Origin: Geobacter sp. UBA698
GTDB lineage: Bacteria > Desulfobacterota > Desulfuromonadia > Geobacterales > Pseudopelobacteraceae
Direction: 5' to 3'
NCBI GenBank assembly: GCA_002298925.1
Contig: DBMM01000039.1
Coordinates: forward strand, 48,950 to 104,341
DNA: 55,392 bases
The notes under the pieces are model-generated. The model was given only the letters and a program-made list of their open reading frames with translations, did not search any database and was not told the origin of the DNA. The first letter of the stretch is position 1, and each line of letters starts with the position of its first letter. This document shows, piece after piece, positions 25,311 through 35,612 of the stretch. The position numbers were made by a program, and so were the translations under genes.

Positions 25311-26084
25311 ATGTCCAGGATCATCTGTATTGCCAACCAGAAAGGGGGCGTCGGCAAAACGACCACGGCCGTCAACCTGGCCGCCTCGCTGGCTGCGGCT
25401 GAGCGTCCCACGCTGATTGTGGATGTTGATCCCCAGGGCAATGCCACCAGCGGTGTCGGGGTGGACAAGTCCACCCTAAAGCAGACCGTCTATGATGCCC
25501 TGATCAATGAGGTTGACCCGCGTGAACTGGTTATCGATACCGGTCACCCTTTTTTGCATATTCTACCGGCCAACTCGTCCCTGGCTGGCGCCGAGCTGGA
25601 GCTGGCTTCGGAGATTGCCCGTGAACAGCGGCTCAAGCTGGTTCTGGCACAACTGTCCGACCAGTATCGCTACATCATCATCGATTGTCCGCCTTCGCTC
25701 AACCTGCTGACCATCAATGCCATGACAGCTGCCGATTCCGTGCTGATACCGTTGCAGTGCGAGTTCTACGCCATGGAGGGCTTTTCCCAGATCCTGCATA
25801 CCATCAAGCTGATCCAGAAGATGATCAATCCTCTGTTGAAGATCGAAGGGGTCCTGCTGACGATGTTTGATGCCCGCAGCAATCTTGGCAAGGATGTGGC
25901 AGAGGAGATTCGTGGGCATTTCCCGGACAAGGTATTTGAGGCGGTTATTCCACGCAATGTGCGTTTGGCAGAGGCACCCAGCCATGGCAAGCCAATAATA
26001 TACTACGATATTACCTCGCGTGGTGCTGCCAGTTACCTGCAGTTGGCGCGCGAGATAATCCAGAGGGAGACAGTCAATGGCTAG
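25311..26084 (+). CDS. parA: Chromosome partitioning ATPase ParA/Soj
   Basis: A 257-residue ParA/MinD-type ATPase that, with ParB and parS, segregates the origin region. The deviant Walker A KGGVGKTT (residues 10-17) sits in ICIANQKGGVGKTTTAVNLAA. DVDPQGNATSGVG, IIDCPPSLNLLTINAM (Walker B region) and the C-terminal VRLAEAPSHGKPIIYYD motif are typical of chromosomal Soj. It overlaps parB by 8 nt. Confidence 0.97.
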   Translation: MSRIICIANQKGGVGKTTTAVNLAASLAAAERPTLIVDVDPQGNATSGVGVDKSTLKQTVYDALINEVDPRELVIDTGHPFLHILPANSSLAGAELELASEIAREQRLKLVLAQLSDQYRYIIIDCPPSLNLLTINAMTAADSVLIPLQCEFYAMEGFSQILHTIKLIQKMINPLLKIEGVLLTMFDARSNLGKDVAEEIRGHFPDKVFEAVIPRNVRLAEAPSHGKPIIYYDITSRGAASYLQLAREIIQRETVNG

Positions 26085-26931
26085 AGTAGGTGGCCTCGGC
26101 AAGGGTATGGCCGCGCTCCTGCAGGTGACGGAGACGGCTGAGGAGAGCAGGTCTTATTTTGTCTGTCCCATCGAGCAGATCCGACCCAACAAGGGACAGC
26201 CGCGCAAGCACTTCGCCCCTGAAAAGCTTGAGGAATTGGCGGCATCCATCCGCGAGCAAGGCATAATCCAGCCGCTGGTTGTCACCAGGAAGGATGATCA
26301 CTTCGAGATTATCGCCGGAGAGCGCCGTTGGCGGGCTGCCCAGAAAGCCGGTCTCCGCGAGCTGCCGGTGGTTATTCGCGAGGCCAGTGACCAGGCTGTG
26401 CTGGAGCTGGCCCTGATCGAGAATATCCAGCGCCAGGACCTGAACGCGATCGAGGAGGCCCAGGCTTACCGTTCACTGGTGGAACAGTTTGCCATTTCCC
26501 AGGAAGACGTGGCCAAGCGGGTCGGTAAAAATCGCAGCACGGTCACCAATGCGCTGCGTCTGCTGCGGTTGCCGGATGAAGTCCAGCTGGACATCGTCGA
26601 GGAACGGCTGAGCATGGGACATGCCCGTGCGCTGCTGGCTCTGGAGGGGCCGGAGCTGATTGATCGTGCCCGCAAAGAAATTCTGCATCGACAGTTGAGT
26701 GTCCGTGCTACAGAGGATCTGGTGCGGCGACTGAAGGTCAACCCCCATCCGGTCGCCAGCAAGCGGCCCCAGCAACCGGATCTTTTGATGAGTTCGCTGG
26801 AGGAGCAGTTGCAGAAAAGATTCCAGTCGCGAGTTGCCATTCGCCGGATCGGGACCAAGGCTGGCAAGTTGGAAATACATTTCAGTGATACGGATGAATT
26901 AACCAGAATCATTGATTTGCTGGACATTTGA
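26077..26931 (+). CDS. parB: Chromosome partitioning protein ParB/Spo0J
   Basis: A 284-residue CTP-dependent parS-binding clamp. The N-terminal ParB/Srx domain has IRPNKGQPRKHFAPEKLEELAASI, GIIQPLVV and the CTP-binding box GERRWRAAQKAG. A helix-turn-helix (ISQEDVAKRVGKNRSTVTNALRLLRLP) and a C-terminal dimerisation region (LEIHFSDTDELTRIIDLL) follow. It precedes the atp operon with a 151-nt gap carrying a promoter. No canonical parS was seen in the window. Confidence 0.97.
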   Translation: MARVGGLGKGMAALLQVTETAEESRSYFVCPIEQIRPNKGQPRKHFAPEKLEELAASIREQGIIQPLVVTRKDDHFEIIAGERRWRAAQKAGLRELPVVIREASDQAVLELALIENIQRQDLNAIEEAQAYRSLVEQFAISQEDVAKRVGKNRSTVTNALRLLRLPDEVQLDIVEERLSMGHARALLALEGPELIDRARKEILHRQLSVRATEDLVRRLKVNPHPVASKRPQQPDLLMSSLEEQLQKRFQSRVAIRRIGTKAGKLEIHFSDTDELTRIIDLLDI

Positions 26932-26987
26932 GCCTCTGAACCTGAGGCAGGCTGAAAAAGATAAATGGACATGCGGCTGTAATTTTG

Positions 26988-27015
26988 TTGACAGCATGCC
27001 GCAAGCTGTGATACT
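26988..27015 (+). promoter_or_regulatory. Promoter of the ATP synthase operon
   Basis: Perfect TTGACA (26988-26993), 16-bp spacer, then GATACT (27010-27015) preceded by an extended -10 TGT. It lies 67 nt upstream of atpF'. Confidence 0.6.
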
Positions 27016-27082
27016 CAACCTCTGTTTTACGCCCAAGTCTGGGATACAGTATACACATCAGCAAGGCTGCAAGGGGTAGCTC

Positions 27083-27508
27083 GTGATTGAATTAAATTTA
27101 GCTTTCGTAGTCCAGATTATCAACTTCGGCATCCTCGTTCTTGTATTGAATGTCTTTCTCTACAAGCCGATCCGCAAGGTGCTGTCAGAGCGTCGCCTGG
27201 TGATTGACGGTGCTCGCGATAAGGCCGCCTCCGTTGATCAGGAAGTTCAGGAAAAGATGGCCCGTTATGAGGCGCGTCTGCGCGATGCCAAGACCGAAGC
27301 GGCCGGACGCCGGGCCGAGGCGCTCAAGCAGGCTCAGGCCGAGGAGGCCACTGTGCTTGAAAAAGCCCGTAAAGAGGCCGCCGATTCACTCAGCACCATT
27401 CGTGAAAAAGTTGCCAAAGAGGCTGCCGAGGCACGTGCGCTGCTGACCAGGCAGGCCGAAGCGCTGTCCGGCGATATATGTGAGAAGATCCTGGGGAGGA
27501 GCCTGTAG
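27083..27508 (+). CDS. atpF': ATP synthase F0 subunit b'
   Basis: A 141-residue peripheral-stalk subunit. An N-terminal membrane helix (NLAFVVQIINFGILVLVLNVFLYKPI) is followed by a long charged helix (RDKAASVDQEVQEKMARYEARLRDAKTEAAGRRAEALKQ). It starts with GTG. Together with the next gene it gives a b/b' heterodimeric stalk. First gene of atpF'FHAGDC; subunits a and c are not in this cluster. Confidence 0.92.
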   Translation: MIELNLAFVVQIINFGILVLVLNVFLYKPIRKVLSERRLVIDGARDKAASVDQEVQEKMARYEARLRDAKTEAAGRRAEALKQAQAEEATVLEKARKEAADSLSTIREKVAKEAAEARALLTRQAEALSGDICEKILGRSL

Positions 27509-27510
27509 TC

Positions 27511-28119
27511 ATGCCAATGTTGTCCGAACGCAAAAAGAATATCGCCCTCTCCCTGGCAGGCATTGCCGTTGTAGTTCTGGCCGCATCTGTCGGTTTTGCC
27601 AGCGAAGGCGGAGAAGCTGCCCACCATGTCGATAAAGGCGCCCAGATGAAGGATTTCGGCTGGAGGGTGCTCAACTTCGCCGTTCTGGCCGGCATTCTGG
27701 TGTGGGCTCTTAAGAAGGCCAATGTGAAAGCCTCTCTGGCTGACCGCCAGGCCCAGATTGAGAAGAGTCTCAAGGAGGCGCAGCAGGCCAAGGAAGCTGC
27801 TGAGGCCAAACTGCGTGAGTATAGCAGCAAGCTGGATCAGGCTGCTAAAGAGATCGATGAAATTCATGCCGCCATTATTCGTGAAGGCGAGCAGGAGAAA
27901 GAACGCATCATCGCCGAGGCCAGAAAGGCCGCTGAAAAAATTGCCGCTCAGGCCGCACTTTCTGCCGAGCAGGAAACCGTCAAAGCCCGTGCAGAACTGC
28001 GTGCCGAGGCTGGCCGCCTGGCTGTGGAGCTCGCCGCTGGTAAGCTGGCCGGCGCCATTCAGAAAGGTGACCACGACCGATTTGTCGGTGAATATCTTGA
28101 CAAGGTGGTACAGCTCTAG
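27511..28119 (+). CDS. atpF: ATP synthase F0 subunit b
   Basis: A 202-residue second b-type stalk subunit, longer than b' because of an N-terminal extra hydrophobic segment (KKNIALSLAGIAVVVLAASVGFASEGG), which may be a cleaved signal. The anchor helix WRVLNFAVLAGILVWALKKANV and a long Ala/Glu/Lys coiled coil follow. The stop overlaps the atpH start by one base. Confidence 0.92.
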   Translation: MPMLSERKKNIALSLAGIAVVVLAASVGFASEGGEAAHHVDKGAQMKDFGWRVLNFAVLAGILVWALKKANVKASLADRQAQIEKSLKEAQQAKEAAEAKLREYSSKLDQAAKEIDEIHAAIIREGEQEKERIIAEARKAAEKIAAQAALSAEQETVKARAELRAEAGRLAVELAAGKLAGAIQKGDHDRFVGEYLDKVVQL

Positions 28120-28661
28120 TGATTAATAACGCCATTGCAAAACGTTACGCCAAGGCCCTTGTTCAACTCGCCTCGGAAGGCGGTCTGGTTGACCGGTTTC
28201 GCGACGAGCTTGCCGTTGTCAACGCGCTTTTTACGGGTAACCCAGATCTGGGTGCTGCCTTCGCAAACCCGGCTTTTACCGCCGAGCAGAAAAAGGGAAT
28301 CATGCAGGACCTGGTGGCCAAGTCTGCCTGCTCCCCTCTGGTCGGAAATTTTCTCCTGCTCTTGGTGGACAAGAACCGTGTGGCCTTCCTCAGTCAGATC
28401 GTACAGACCTACGAAACTCTGGCTGATGAGCAGTCAGGCGTGATTCGCCCGGTCATACGCAGTGCCTTTGCTCTCGACGCCGATCAGGTCGATTCGATCA
28501 AGGGTGTCCTGGAGAAGAAATCAGGTAAAAATGTCATCCCCCAGGTCGCAGTCGATAAAGAACTTTTGGGTGGCGTTGTCATTCAGATCGGTGACATCGC
28601 CTACGACAGCAGTGTTAAAACTCAGCTTAAACGGATTCAAGATATATTACAGAAGGGGTAA
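28119..28661 (+). CDS. atpH: ATP synthase F1 subunit delta
   Basis: A 180-residue OSCP/delta subunit that joins the peripheral stalk to the top of the alpha3beta3 head. The N-terminal helical domain (NAIAKRYAKALVQLASEGG, FANPAFTAEQKKGIMQDL, NFLLLLVDKNRVAFLSQI) and C-terminal GGVVIQIGDIAYDSSVKTQLKRI are diagnostic. It starts with GTG overlapping the atpF stop. Confidence 0.96.
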   Translation: MINNAIAKRYAKALVQLASEGGLVDRFRDELAVVNALFTGNPDLGAAFANPAFTAEQKKGIMQDLVAKSACSPLVGNFLLLLVDKNRVAFLSQIVQTYETLADEQSGVIRPVIRSAFALDADQVDSIKGVLEKKSGKNVIPQVAVDKELLGGVVIQIGDIAYDSSVKTQLKRIQDILQKG

Positions 28662-28669
28662 ATGCTTCT

Positions 28670-30178
<1,509 letters not shown>

Positions 30179-30196
30179 ACAAGGACGGTTTGACCA

Positions 30197-31066
30197 ATGG
30201 CAAGCCTTAAAAGCATTAAAAAACGGATCGTATCCGTAAAAAATACCCGACAGATCACCAAAGCCATGAAGATGGTCTCGGCTGCCAAACTGCGGCGGGC
30301 CCAGGAAAATGTCGTGGCTGCACGGCCATACGCCAGAAAACTCGGTGAGGTGCTTCAGGCGCTGGCCGGCAATCTGGAAGGTGATCTGCACCCGTTGCTT
30401 GAGAAACGGGAAGCAAAAAAATTGCTCCTGATTATCATCACTTCCGATCGTGGTCTTTGTGGAGGTTTCAACTCCAACCTGTGCAAGGCGGGTGAGCGTT
30501 TTATCAAGGAGAACAAGAGCGCTTACGAGCAGATCAGCGTGATGACCGTTGGCCGCAAGGGTAACGAGTTTTTCAGGAGTCGTCTCCCGGTATACAAGAA
30601 CTTTTCAAACGTCCTGGCAAAACCGAATTACCAGGTTGCTGCCCAGATAGCTCATGACGTCATAGAAGCATACCAGGCAGAGGAGTTCGACCAGGTCGTG
30701 TTGTTGTTCAACTCTTTCCGAACGGTAATGTCCCAGGACATTACCTTTCAGCAGCTTCTTCCGGTTGTACCCGAAGAGACCAGCTCCAAGGAGGACGCCG
30801 CCCCGGTCGAGTTTATCTATGAGCCTTCGGTCGGCGAGCTTCTGGCGGAAATTCTGCCTAAAAATATCGAAGTACAACTCTTCAAGTCCATGCTGGAATC
30901 GGTTGCCGGAGAGCACGGTGCACGCATGACCGCCATGGACAGTGCTTCCAAGAATGCATCCGAGATGATCGGCAAGCTGACGCTCCAGTATAACCGTGCC
31001 CGTCAGGCAGCCATTACCACGGAGTTGATGGAAATCATCTCCGGTTCGGAATCCATTAAGGGATAA
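30197..31066 (+). CDS. atpG: ATP synthase F1 subunit gamma
   Basis: A 289-residue central-stalk subunit. The N-terminal helix (LKSIKKRIVSVKNTRQITKAMKMVSAAKLRRAQ), LLIIITSDRGLCGGFNSNL and the C-terminal helix with RMTAMDSASKNASEMIGKLTLQYNRARQAAITTELMEIISGSE are conserved. Confidence 0.98.
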   Translation: MASLKSIKKRIVSVKNTRQITKAMKMVSAAKLRRAQENVVAARPYARKLGEVLQALAGNLEGDLHPLLEKREAKKLLLIIITSDRGLCGGFNSNLCKAGERFIKENKSAYEQISVMTVGRKGNEFFRSRLPVYKNFSNVLAKPNYQVAAQIAHDVIEAYQAEEFDQVVLLFNSFRTVMSQDITFQQLLPVVPEETSSKEDAAPVEFIYEPSVGELLAEILPKNIEVQLFKSMLESVAGEHGARMTAMDSASKNASEMIGKLTLQYNRARQAAITTELMEIISGSESIKG

Positions 31067-31119
31067 TTACGTAACGAATCACTATAGAGAGGCCGCAGGC
31101 CGCAGGAGGACAAGGTTCC

Positions 31120-32535
31120 ATGAGTCAGAATATAGGTAAAATCTCGCAGGTAATCGGCGCCGTTATCGACGTCGAATTTGAACCCGGTAAGTTGCCGGAG
31201 ATCTATCACGCGCTTCGTGTTACCAATCCGGCCATTGATGACCGTGAGAACAACCTGGTGCTCGAAGTTGCCCAGCATCTGGGTGAAAACTCTGTGCGTA
31301 CCATCGCCATGGATTCCACCGACGGTCTCAAGCGTGGCCAGGCAGTTGTCGATACCGGCAAGCAGATCTCGGCACCGGTTGGTCGCAAGACCCTCGGTCG
31401 TATTATTAACGTCATCGGTGAGCCGGTCGACGAGATGGGCCCAATCGGTAATGAGAAAGAATACGGTATCCATCGCGAAGCGCCTCCCTTCGAAGACCAG
31501 TCGACCAAAGTTGAAGCGTTCACGACCGGAATCAAGGTCGTCGACCTGCTCGCTCCTTACGCACGTGGCGGAAAGATCGGCCTGTTTGGTGGTGCCGGCG
31601 TTGGCAAGACCGTTCTGATCATGGAATTGATCAACAACATCGCCAAACAGCACGGCGGCTTCTCTGTTTTTGCCGGCGTTGGTGAGCGGACCCGTGAAGG
31701 CAACGACCTCTGGATGGAGATGAAAGAATCGGGCGTTCTCGATAAAGCCGCCCTGGTGTACGGTCAGATGAACGAGCCTCCTGGCGCCCGTGCCCGCGTA
31801 GCCTTGACCGCTCTGTCTATCGCTGAATATTTCCGCGATGAGGAAGGACAGGACGTTCTGTTGTTCATTGACAACATTTTCCGCTTTACCCAGGCCGGTT
31901 CCGAGGTTTCCGCCCTTCTTGGCCGAATCCCTTCAGCCGTCGGTTATCAGCCGACGCTGGCCACCGAGATGGGTGAACTGCAGGAGCGTATTACCTCCAC
32001 CAAAAAGGGTTCGATTACCTCGGTTCAGGCCATTTATGTTCCGGCCGACGACTTGACCGACCCGGCTCCGGCCACCGCTTTTGCCCACTTGGATGCTACC
32101 ACGGTTCTTTCCCGTCAGATCGCCGAACTCGGCATCTATCCCGCCGTTGACCCGCTGGACTCCACCTCGCGCATCCTCGATCCGCAGGTTATCGGCGAAG
32201 AACACTACGCCATCGCCCGTTCCGTTCAGTATGTTCTCCAGAAATACAAGGACCTGCAGGACATCATTGCCATTCTCGGTATGGATGAACTTTCAGAGGA
32301 AGACAAGCTGGTTGTGGCCCGTGCCCGCAAGATCCAGCGTTTCCTTTCCCAGCCGTTCTTCGTGGCCGAGGCTTTCACCGGTTCTCCCGGCAAGTACGTC
32401 GAGCTCAAGGATACCATTAAGGGTTTCCAGGAGATCGTGGCCGGTAAGCACGACAACCTGCCGGAGCAAGCCTTCTACATGGTCGGTTCGATCGAAGAAG
32501 CCATCGAAAAGGCTGCCAAACTGGCTGCGGTATAA
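31120..32535 (+). CDS. atpD: ATP synthase F1 subunit beta
   Basis: A 471-residue catalytic subunit. P-loop GGAGVGKT, catalytic Glu in GVGERTREGNDL, LLFIDNIFRFTQAGSEVSALLGR, and the DELSEED motif (within GMDELSEEDKLVV) are intact. RBS AGGAGG lies a few bases upstream. It is separated from atpC by a 77-nt spacer holding a palindromic repeat element. Confidence 0.99.
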   Translation: MSQNIGKISQVIGAVIDVEFEPGKLPEIYHALRVTNPAIDDRENNLVLEVAQHLGENSVRTIAMDSTDGLKRGQAVVDTGKQISAPVGRKTLGRIINVIGEPVDEMGPIGNEKEYGIHREAPPFEDQSTKVEAFTTGIKVVDLLAPYARGGKIGLFGGAGVGKTVLIMELINNIAKQHGGFSVFAGVGERTREGNDLWMEMKESGVLDKAALVYGQMNEPPGARARVALTALSIAEYFRDEEGQDVLLFIDNIFRFTQAGSEVSALLGRIPSAVGYQPTLATEMGELQERITSTKKGSITSVQAIYVPADDLTDPAPATAFAHLDATTVLSRQIAELGIYPAVDPLDSTSRILDPQVIGEEHYAIARSVQYVLQKYKDLQDIIAILGMDELSEEDKLVVARARKIQRFLSQPFFVAEAFTGSPGKYVELKDTIKGFQEIVAGKHDNLPEQAFYMVGSIEEAIEKAAKLAAV

Positions 32536-32542
32536 TAAATCC

Positions 32543-32600
32543 GTAGAGGCGGCCCCGCGTGGCCGCACGCAACAGGGTAACCACATGGGGTTGCCCCTAC
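32543..32600. repeat. 58-bp cruciform repeat element between atpD and atpC
   Basis: The outer arms GTAGAGGC (32543-32550) and GCCCCTAC (32593-32600) pair with one mismatch. Inside are two hairpins: GCGGCC/GGCCGC (32549-32554 with 32561-32566) and GGGTAACC/GGTTGCCC (32575-32582 and 32589-32596, one wobble). Short GTAG-GGGC...GCCC-CTAC elements with internal GC hairpins occur as dispersed intergenic repeats in several bacteria; membership here is inferred. It lies inside the operon, just before the atpC RBS. Confidence 0.7.
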
Positions 32601-32612
32601 AAGGAACGATAT

Positions 32613-33029
32613 ATGGCTGAAAAGATGAAGCTCGAAATTGTAACCCCATACAGCAAAGTCGTGGACACAGAAGTTGATGAGGTCACTGCTACCGGCAAAC
32701 TCGGCGAGTTCGGTGTACTTCCAGGTCACGCCCCCTTTCTGACATCGCTCAAAATCGGCGAGCTGGTTTATAAGAACAACGGTGTAGTCGAGCATATGGC
32801 CCTTAACTGGGGCTACTTTGAGATTAAGGATGATAAGATCATTGTTCTGGTGGAAACAGCCGAGGTTTCCGAAGAGATCGATCTGGAGCGCGCCAAGGCA
32901 GCTTTTGGCAGGGCCGAAGAGGCACTCAGGAGGCTCTCGCCTGAGGATAAACAGCACAAGATCTATGAAGCAGCCCTGGAACGGGCCATCATCCGCATGC
33001 AGGTGGCTGGCAAGGCTGTCCGCAAGTAG
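32613..33029 (+). CDS. atpC: ATP synthase F1 subunit epsilon
   Basis: A 138-residue epsilon subunit. The N-terminal beta-sandwich (KLEIVTPYSKVVDTEVDEVTATGKLGEFGVLPGHAPFLTSLKIGEL) and C-terminal helical hairpin (EEIDLERAKAAFGRAEEALRR) are clear. ATG 32613 follows AAGGAA; the longer frame runs through the repeat element. Last gene of the operon, closed by the terminator at 33053. Confidence 0.97.
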   Translation: MAEKMKLEIVTPYSKVVDTEVDEVTATGKLGEFGVLPGHAPFLTSLKIGELVYKNNGVVEHMALNWGYFEIKDDKIIVLVETAEVSEEIDLERAKAAFGRAEEALRRLSPEDKQHKIYEAALERAIIRMQVAGKAVRK

Positions 33030-33052
33030 TACCACGTGGCGATATGACCTTT

Positions 33053-33081
33053 AAAAGAGCGGCAGCGATGCCGCTCTTTTT
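33053..33081 (+). terminator. Terminator of the atp operon
   Basis: A 12-bp perfect stem AAAAGAGCGGCA/TGCCGCTCTTTT with a GCGA loop, ending in a run of five T. It starts 24 nt after the atpC stop. Confidence 0.92.
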
Positions 33082-33174
33082 GTATATATGGCATTAATCC
33101 TGAGTCCCTGTTATAACCTGAAATCAGAGGATGACAGCCCAAAGTGTATGCCTTGAACTGACAAGGAGGTCCAC

Positions 33175-33684
33175 ATGCCGCTAAAAATCGAATTGAAGCG
33201 AAATCGATGTTACGAACTGTTTTCCCAGTCAGCCGGACTTGAAATCAGTGCCGCCAGCAAGACCGTCAAGGATCATGACCAGGTAGTCGAGCGTATCGGA
33301 CGGATCCAGCTCCGTTTTTTCAAGCTTACCCCCAAGTCCAATCCGGACGAAGTCACTCAGATCCGCTTTATCTGTGAACCTGATGAGGCCTTTAACCTTG
33401 CGTTAATGATCAGCCAGGTGGCCGCCTCGGCGGCTCCTTGCAAGGAAAAACTGCATCCGCACAAGTTTGTGGCCGGAGAACAGGGTGAAACGGTCACTAC
33501 CCTGTCGGTGGAGAAGTGGGAGCGGGGTGGTAAGGGCGGTTTTGCTGTGACCGTGGCTCGGGGCAAGGATTTTATCAGTGTGCCGATACCGTTGACCAAG
33601 TTTCTGTTTGCTGCCGAGTTCCTACGCTTTCTTGCTACTGACCAATGCTGGGTGGAACGGCCGGACAAACGGATCCCGGCCTGA
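33175..33684 (+). CDS. Conserved-looking protein of unknown function
   Basis: A 169-residue soluble protein that I do not recognise. It starts at an ATG 5 nt after AAGGAGG. There is no signal peptide or TM helix. It is basic at the N-terminus (MPLKIELKRNRCYELF), with an alpha/beta pattern (VERIGRIQLRFFKLTP, VTQIRFICEPDEAFNLALMISQVAASA) and a C-terminal segment that looks like a beta-hairpin plus amphipathic helix (GGFAVTVARGKDFISVPIPLTKFLFAAEFLRFLAT). It has an excellent RBS and sits 7 nt before the TIGR01212 radical SAM gene, so it is probably co-expressed with it. Confidence 0.75.
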   Translation: MPLKIELKRNRCYELFSQSAGLEISAASKTVKDHDQVVERIGRIQLRFFKLTPKSNPDEVTQIRFICEPDEAFNLALMISQVAASAAPCKEKLHPHKFVAGEQGETVTTLSVEKWERGGKGGFAVTVARGKDFISVPIPLTKFLFAAEFLRFLATDQCWVERPDKRIPA

Positions 33685-33691
33685 AGGACGC

Positions 33692-34612
33692 ATGTCGAAT
33701 TCCAAGCGTTATAACAGCTTCTCTGCCGAGTTGAAGAGCATCTTCGGCTGCAAGGTTCAGCGCATATCGCTGGATGCCGGCTTTACCTGCCCCAACCGGG
33801 ATGGTCTGCTGGACAGTGCCGGCTGCATTTTCTGTGGCGGCCACGGTTCCGGTTCCCATGGCATTCGCCGCGACCTGGACATACGCGGGCAACTGGAAGA
33901 CGGCAAAGAGGTCATGCGCCGCAAGTACAAGGCTGAGAAGTTCATCGCCTATTTCCAGTCTTATTCCAATACCTACGCCCCGCCCGAACGACTCCGCCAT
34001 TTGTTCGGCCAAGCCCTGTCCGTGCCCGATGTAGTCGGTCTGATTGTCGCCACCCGCCCGGATTGCCTGCCCGATGACGTACTTGATTGCCTGGCACAGC
34101 TGAGCAGTCGAACCTATTTCTGGCTGGAGTTGGGACTGCAGTCGATTCACGACCGTTCGCTGGAATTCATCAAACGGCACCACGATTACGCCTGTTCCCT
34201 CTCAGCCATCGAGCGCGCCAGGGCACGCGGTTTGCGAGTCTGTGCCCACGTGATCCTTGGACTGCCGGGGGAGTCCCGTGCTGACATGCTGGCAACCATT
34301 GATGAGCTGAATCGGGTGGGGGTGGCGGGCGTCAAGCTGCATCTGCTGCATGTCATGCAGGGAACGCGACTGGCCGCTATGTACGGGGCAGGTGAGGTGC
34401 CGCTGATGGGACGCGATGAATATGCCGGCCTGGTATGCGACGTGCTGGAGCGCCTTGATCCGGCGATCCTGATCCATCGCCTGACCGGTGACGGCGGCCA
34501 TGACAATCTGCTGGCGCCGCTCTGGTCATTGAGAAAGTTTGAGGTGCTCAACCTGATTGATGCCGAGCTGCAGCGACGCGGGACGCGCCAGGGGGTCAGA
34601 TTTTCCCCGTAA
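33692..34612 (+). CDS. TIGR01212 (YhcC-like) radical SAM protein
   Basis: A 306-residue radical SAM protein. The family pattern RYNSFSAELKSIFGCKVQRISLDAGFTCPNRDG...CIFCGG gives the cluster cysteines in C-PNRDG-x-C-IF-C. YFQSYSNTYAPPERLR, ELGLQSIHDRSLEFIKRHHDY and HVILGLPGE follow in family order. ATG 33692 follows GAAGGA; the upstream frame is a shadow. The reaction of this family is not established to my knowledge. Its 3' end overlaps the convergent exchanger gene by 17 bp. Confidence 0.88.
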   Translation: MSNSKRYNSFSAELKSIFGCKVQRISLDAGFTCPNRDGLLDSAGCIFCGGHGSGSHGIRRDLDIRGQLEDGKEVMRRKYKAEKFIAYFQSYSNTYAPPERLRHLFGQALSVPDVVGLIVATRPDCLPDDVLDCLAQLSSRTYFWLELGLQSIHDRSLEFIKRHHDYACSLSAIERARARGLRVCAHVILGLPGESRADMLATIDELNRVGVAGVKLHLLHVMQGTRLAAMYGAGEVPLMGRDEYAGLVCDVLERLDPAILIHRLTGDGGHDNLLAPLWSLRKFEVLNLIDAELQRRGTRQGVRFSP

Positions 34613-35612
34613 AGATCAGCAGCAGAAACATGAAGTAAAACAGTCCGCCCGCCAGCAGCGTCCCCGGAGTCAGATGCTTCTTCCAGCGGATCTGCAGGTA
34701 AGCCATACCGACCGAGGCGAAGGTCAGGGCCACGGTCAAAAGCGCCGCGGTATTGAGCCGCCAATCGGTCATCATGATGCCGATGGCCGTTATCACCGAC
34801 CCCTGAAAGACCATGGCACCGGTCACATTGCCGATGGCCAGGGTGTCCTTGCCCTTGTTGATCCAGATCACACTGTTGAATTTCTCCGGCAGTTCCGTGG
34901 CGATGGGCGCGATGATCATGGCCAGGATGAAGGGCGAGATCCCCATCAGCACCGAGATGATCTGCACCTTCTCCACAAAGATGTACGATCCCCACACAAT
35001 CAGCAGCAGCGAACTGAGCACCTGCAGGCCGATAATCCACATCTCCGGGTCATGGGATTTGGGGGCGAAGTAACAGGGGTCGATCTCCGACTCCTCGATC
35101 TCGTGCGCTTCGGGTTCTCCGCCCCCCTTGAGTGTTTTCAGCACATAACCGCCATAGACAAGAAAGAGCGCCAGCGCAATGAAGGTCTTGATGACCGGAT
35201 GCCCGCCCAGGAACGAGGCGGTGATGGCCACGGCATACAGGACCAGGAAATATTCCATGTCACGCCGCATGACGACCGTGTCCACCCGCATGACCGGGTA
35301 GTCATCCCGTTTCTTGCGATTCCAGATCACCGCCAGGCCGCTGATAAAGAAGGCCAGCGTCCCCAGCATGAAAGGGGCGCCGATGATGGCGCCCACGCCG
35401 ATCTTGTGGCCGGCTTCCGGTGTACCGAACAAGATCGCCACGATCGGCACCAGCGTCTCGGGCAGGGCTGTGCCGATGGCAGCAAAGACGCTCCCCACCG
35501 CACCATCCGACAGTTTCAGCTTCTTGCCGAACCACTCCAGGCCGTTGGTAAAGACTGTTGCCCCCAACAGAATGATGCCCAGGGCGACAATCAATAAAAT
35601 CCAGTTTATCAT
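34596..35612 (-). CDS. Sodium/calcium exchanger family protein
   Basis: A 338-residue cation/Ca2+ exchanger-superfamily membrane protein, about 10-11 helices. Both alpha repeats are visible: GAVGSVFAAIGTALPETLVPIVAILFG (alpha-1) and SPFILAMIIAPIATELPEKFNSVIW (alpha-2), each with the ion-coordinating Glu. A central acidic loop (GGGEPEAHEIEESEIDPCYF) could be regulatory. Its start directly abuts the kup stop (TAAATG on the coding strand), so it is probably co-transcribed with kup. The transported ions may be Na+, Ca2+, K+ or H+. Confidence 0.83.
   Translation of the reverse strand: MINWILLIVALGIILLGATVFTNGLEWFGKKLKLSDGAVGSVFAAIGTALPETLVPIVAILFGTPEAGHKIGVGAIIGAPFMLGTLAFFISGLAVIWNRKKRDDYPVMRVDTVVMRRDMEYFLVLYAVAITASFLGGHPVIKTFIALALFLVYGGYVLKTLKGGGEPEAHEIEESEIDPCYFAPKSHDPEMWIIGLQVLSSLLLIVWGSYIFVEKVQIISVLMGISPFILAMIIAPIATELPEKFNSVIWINKGKDTLAIGNVTGAMVFQGSVITAIGIMMTDWRLNTAALLTVALTFASVGMAYLQIRWKKHLTPGTLLAGGLFYFMFLLLIFTGKI

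Noticed and set aside
34557..35597. 346-codon open frame on the plus strand
   Set aside because: It is antisense to the exchanger gene, whose two alpha repeats prove the minus-strand frame.
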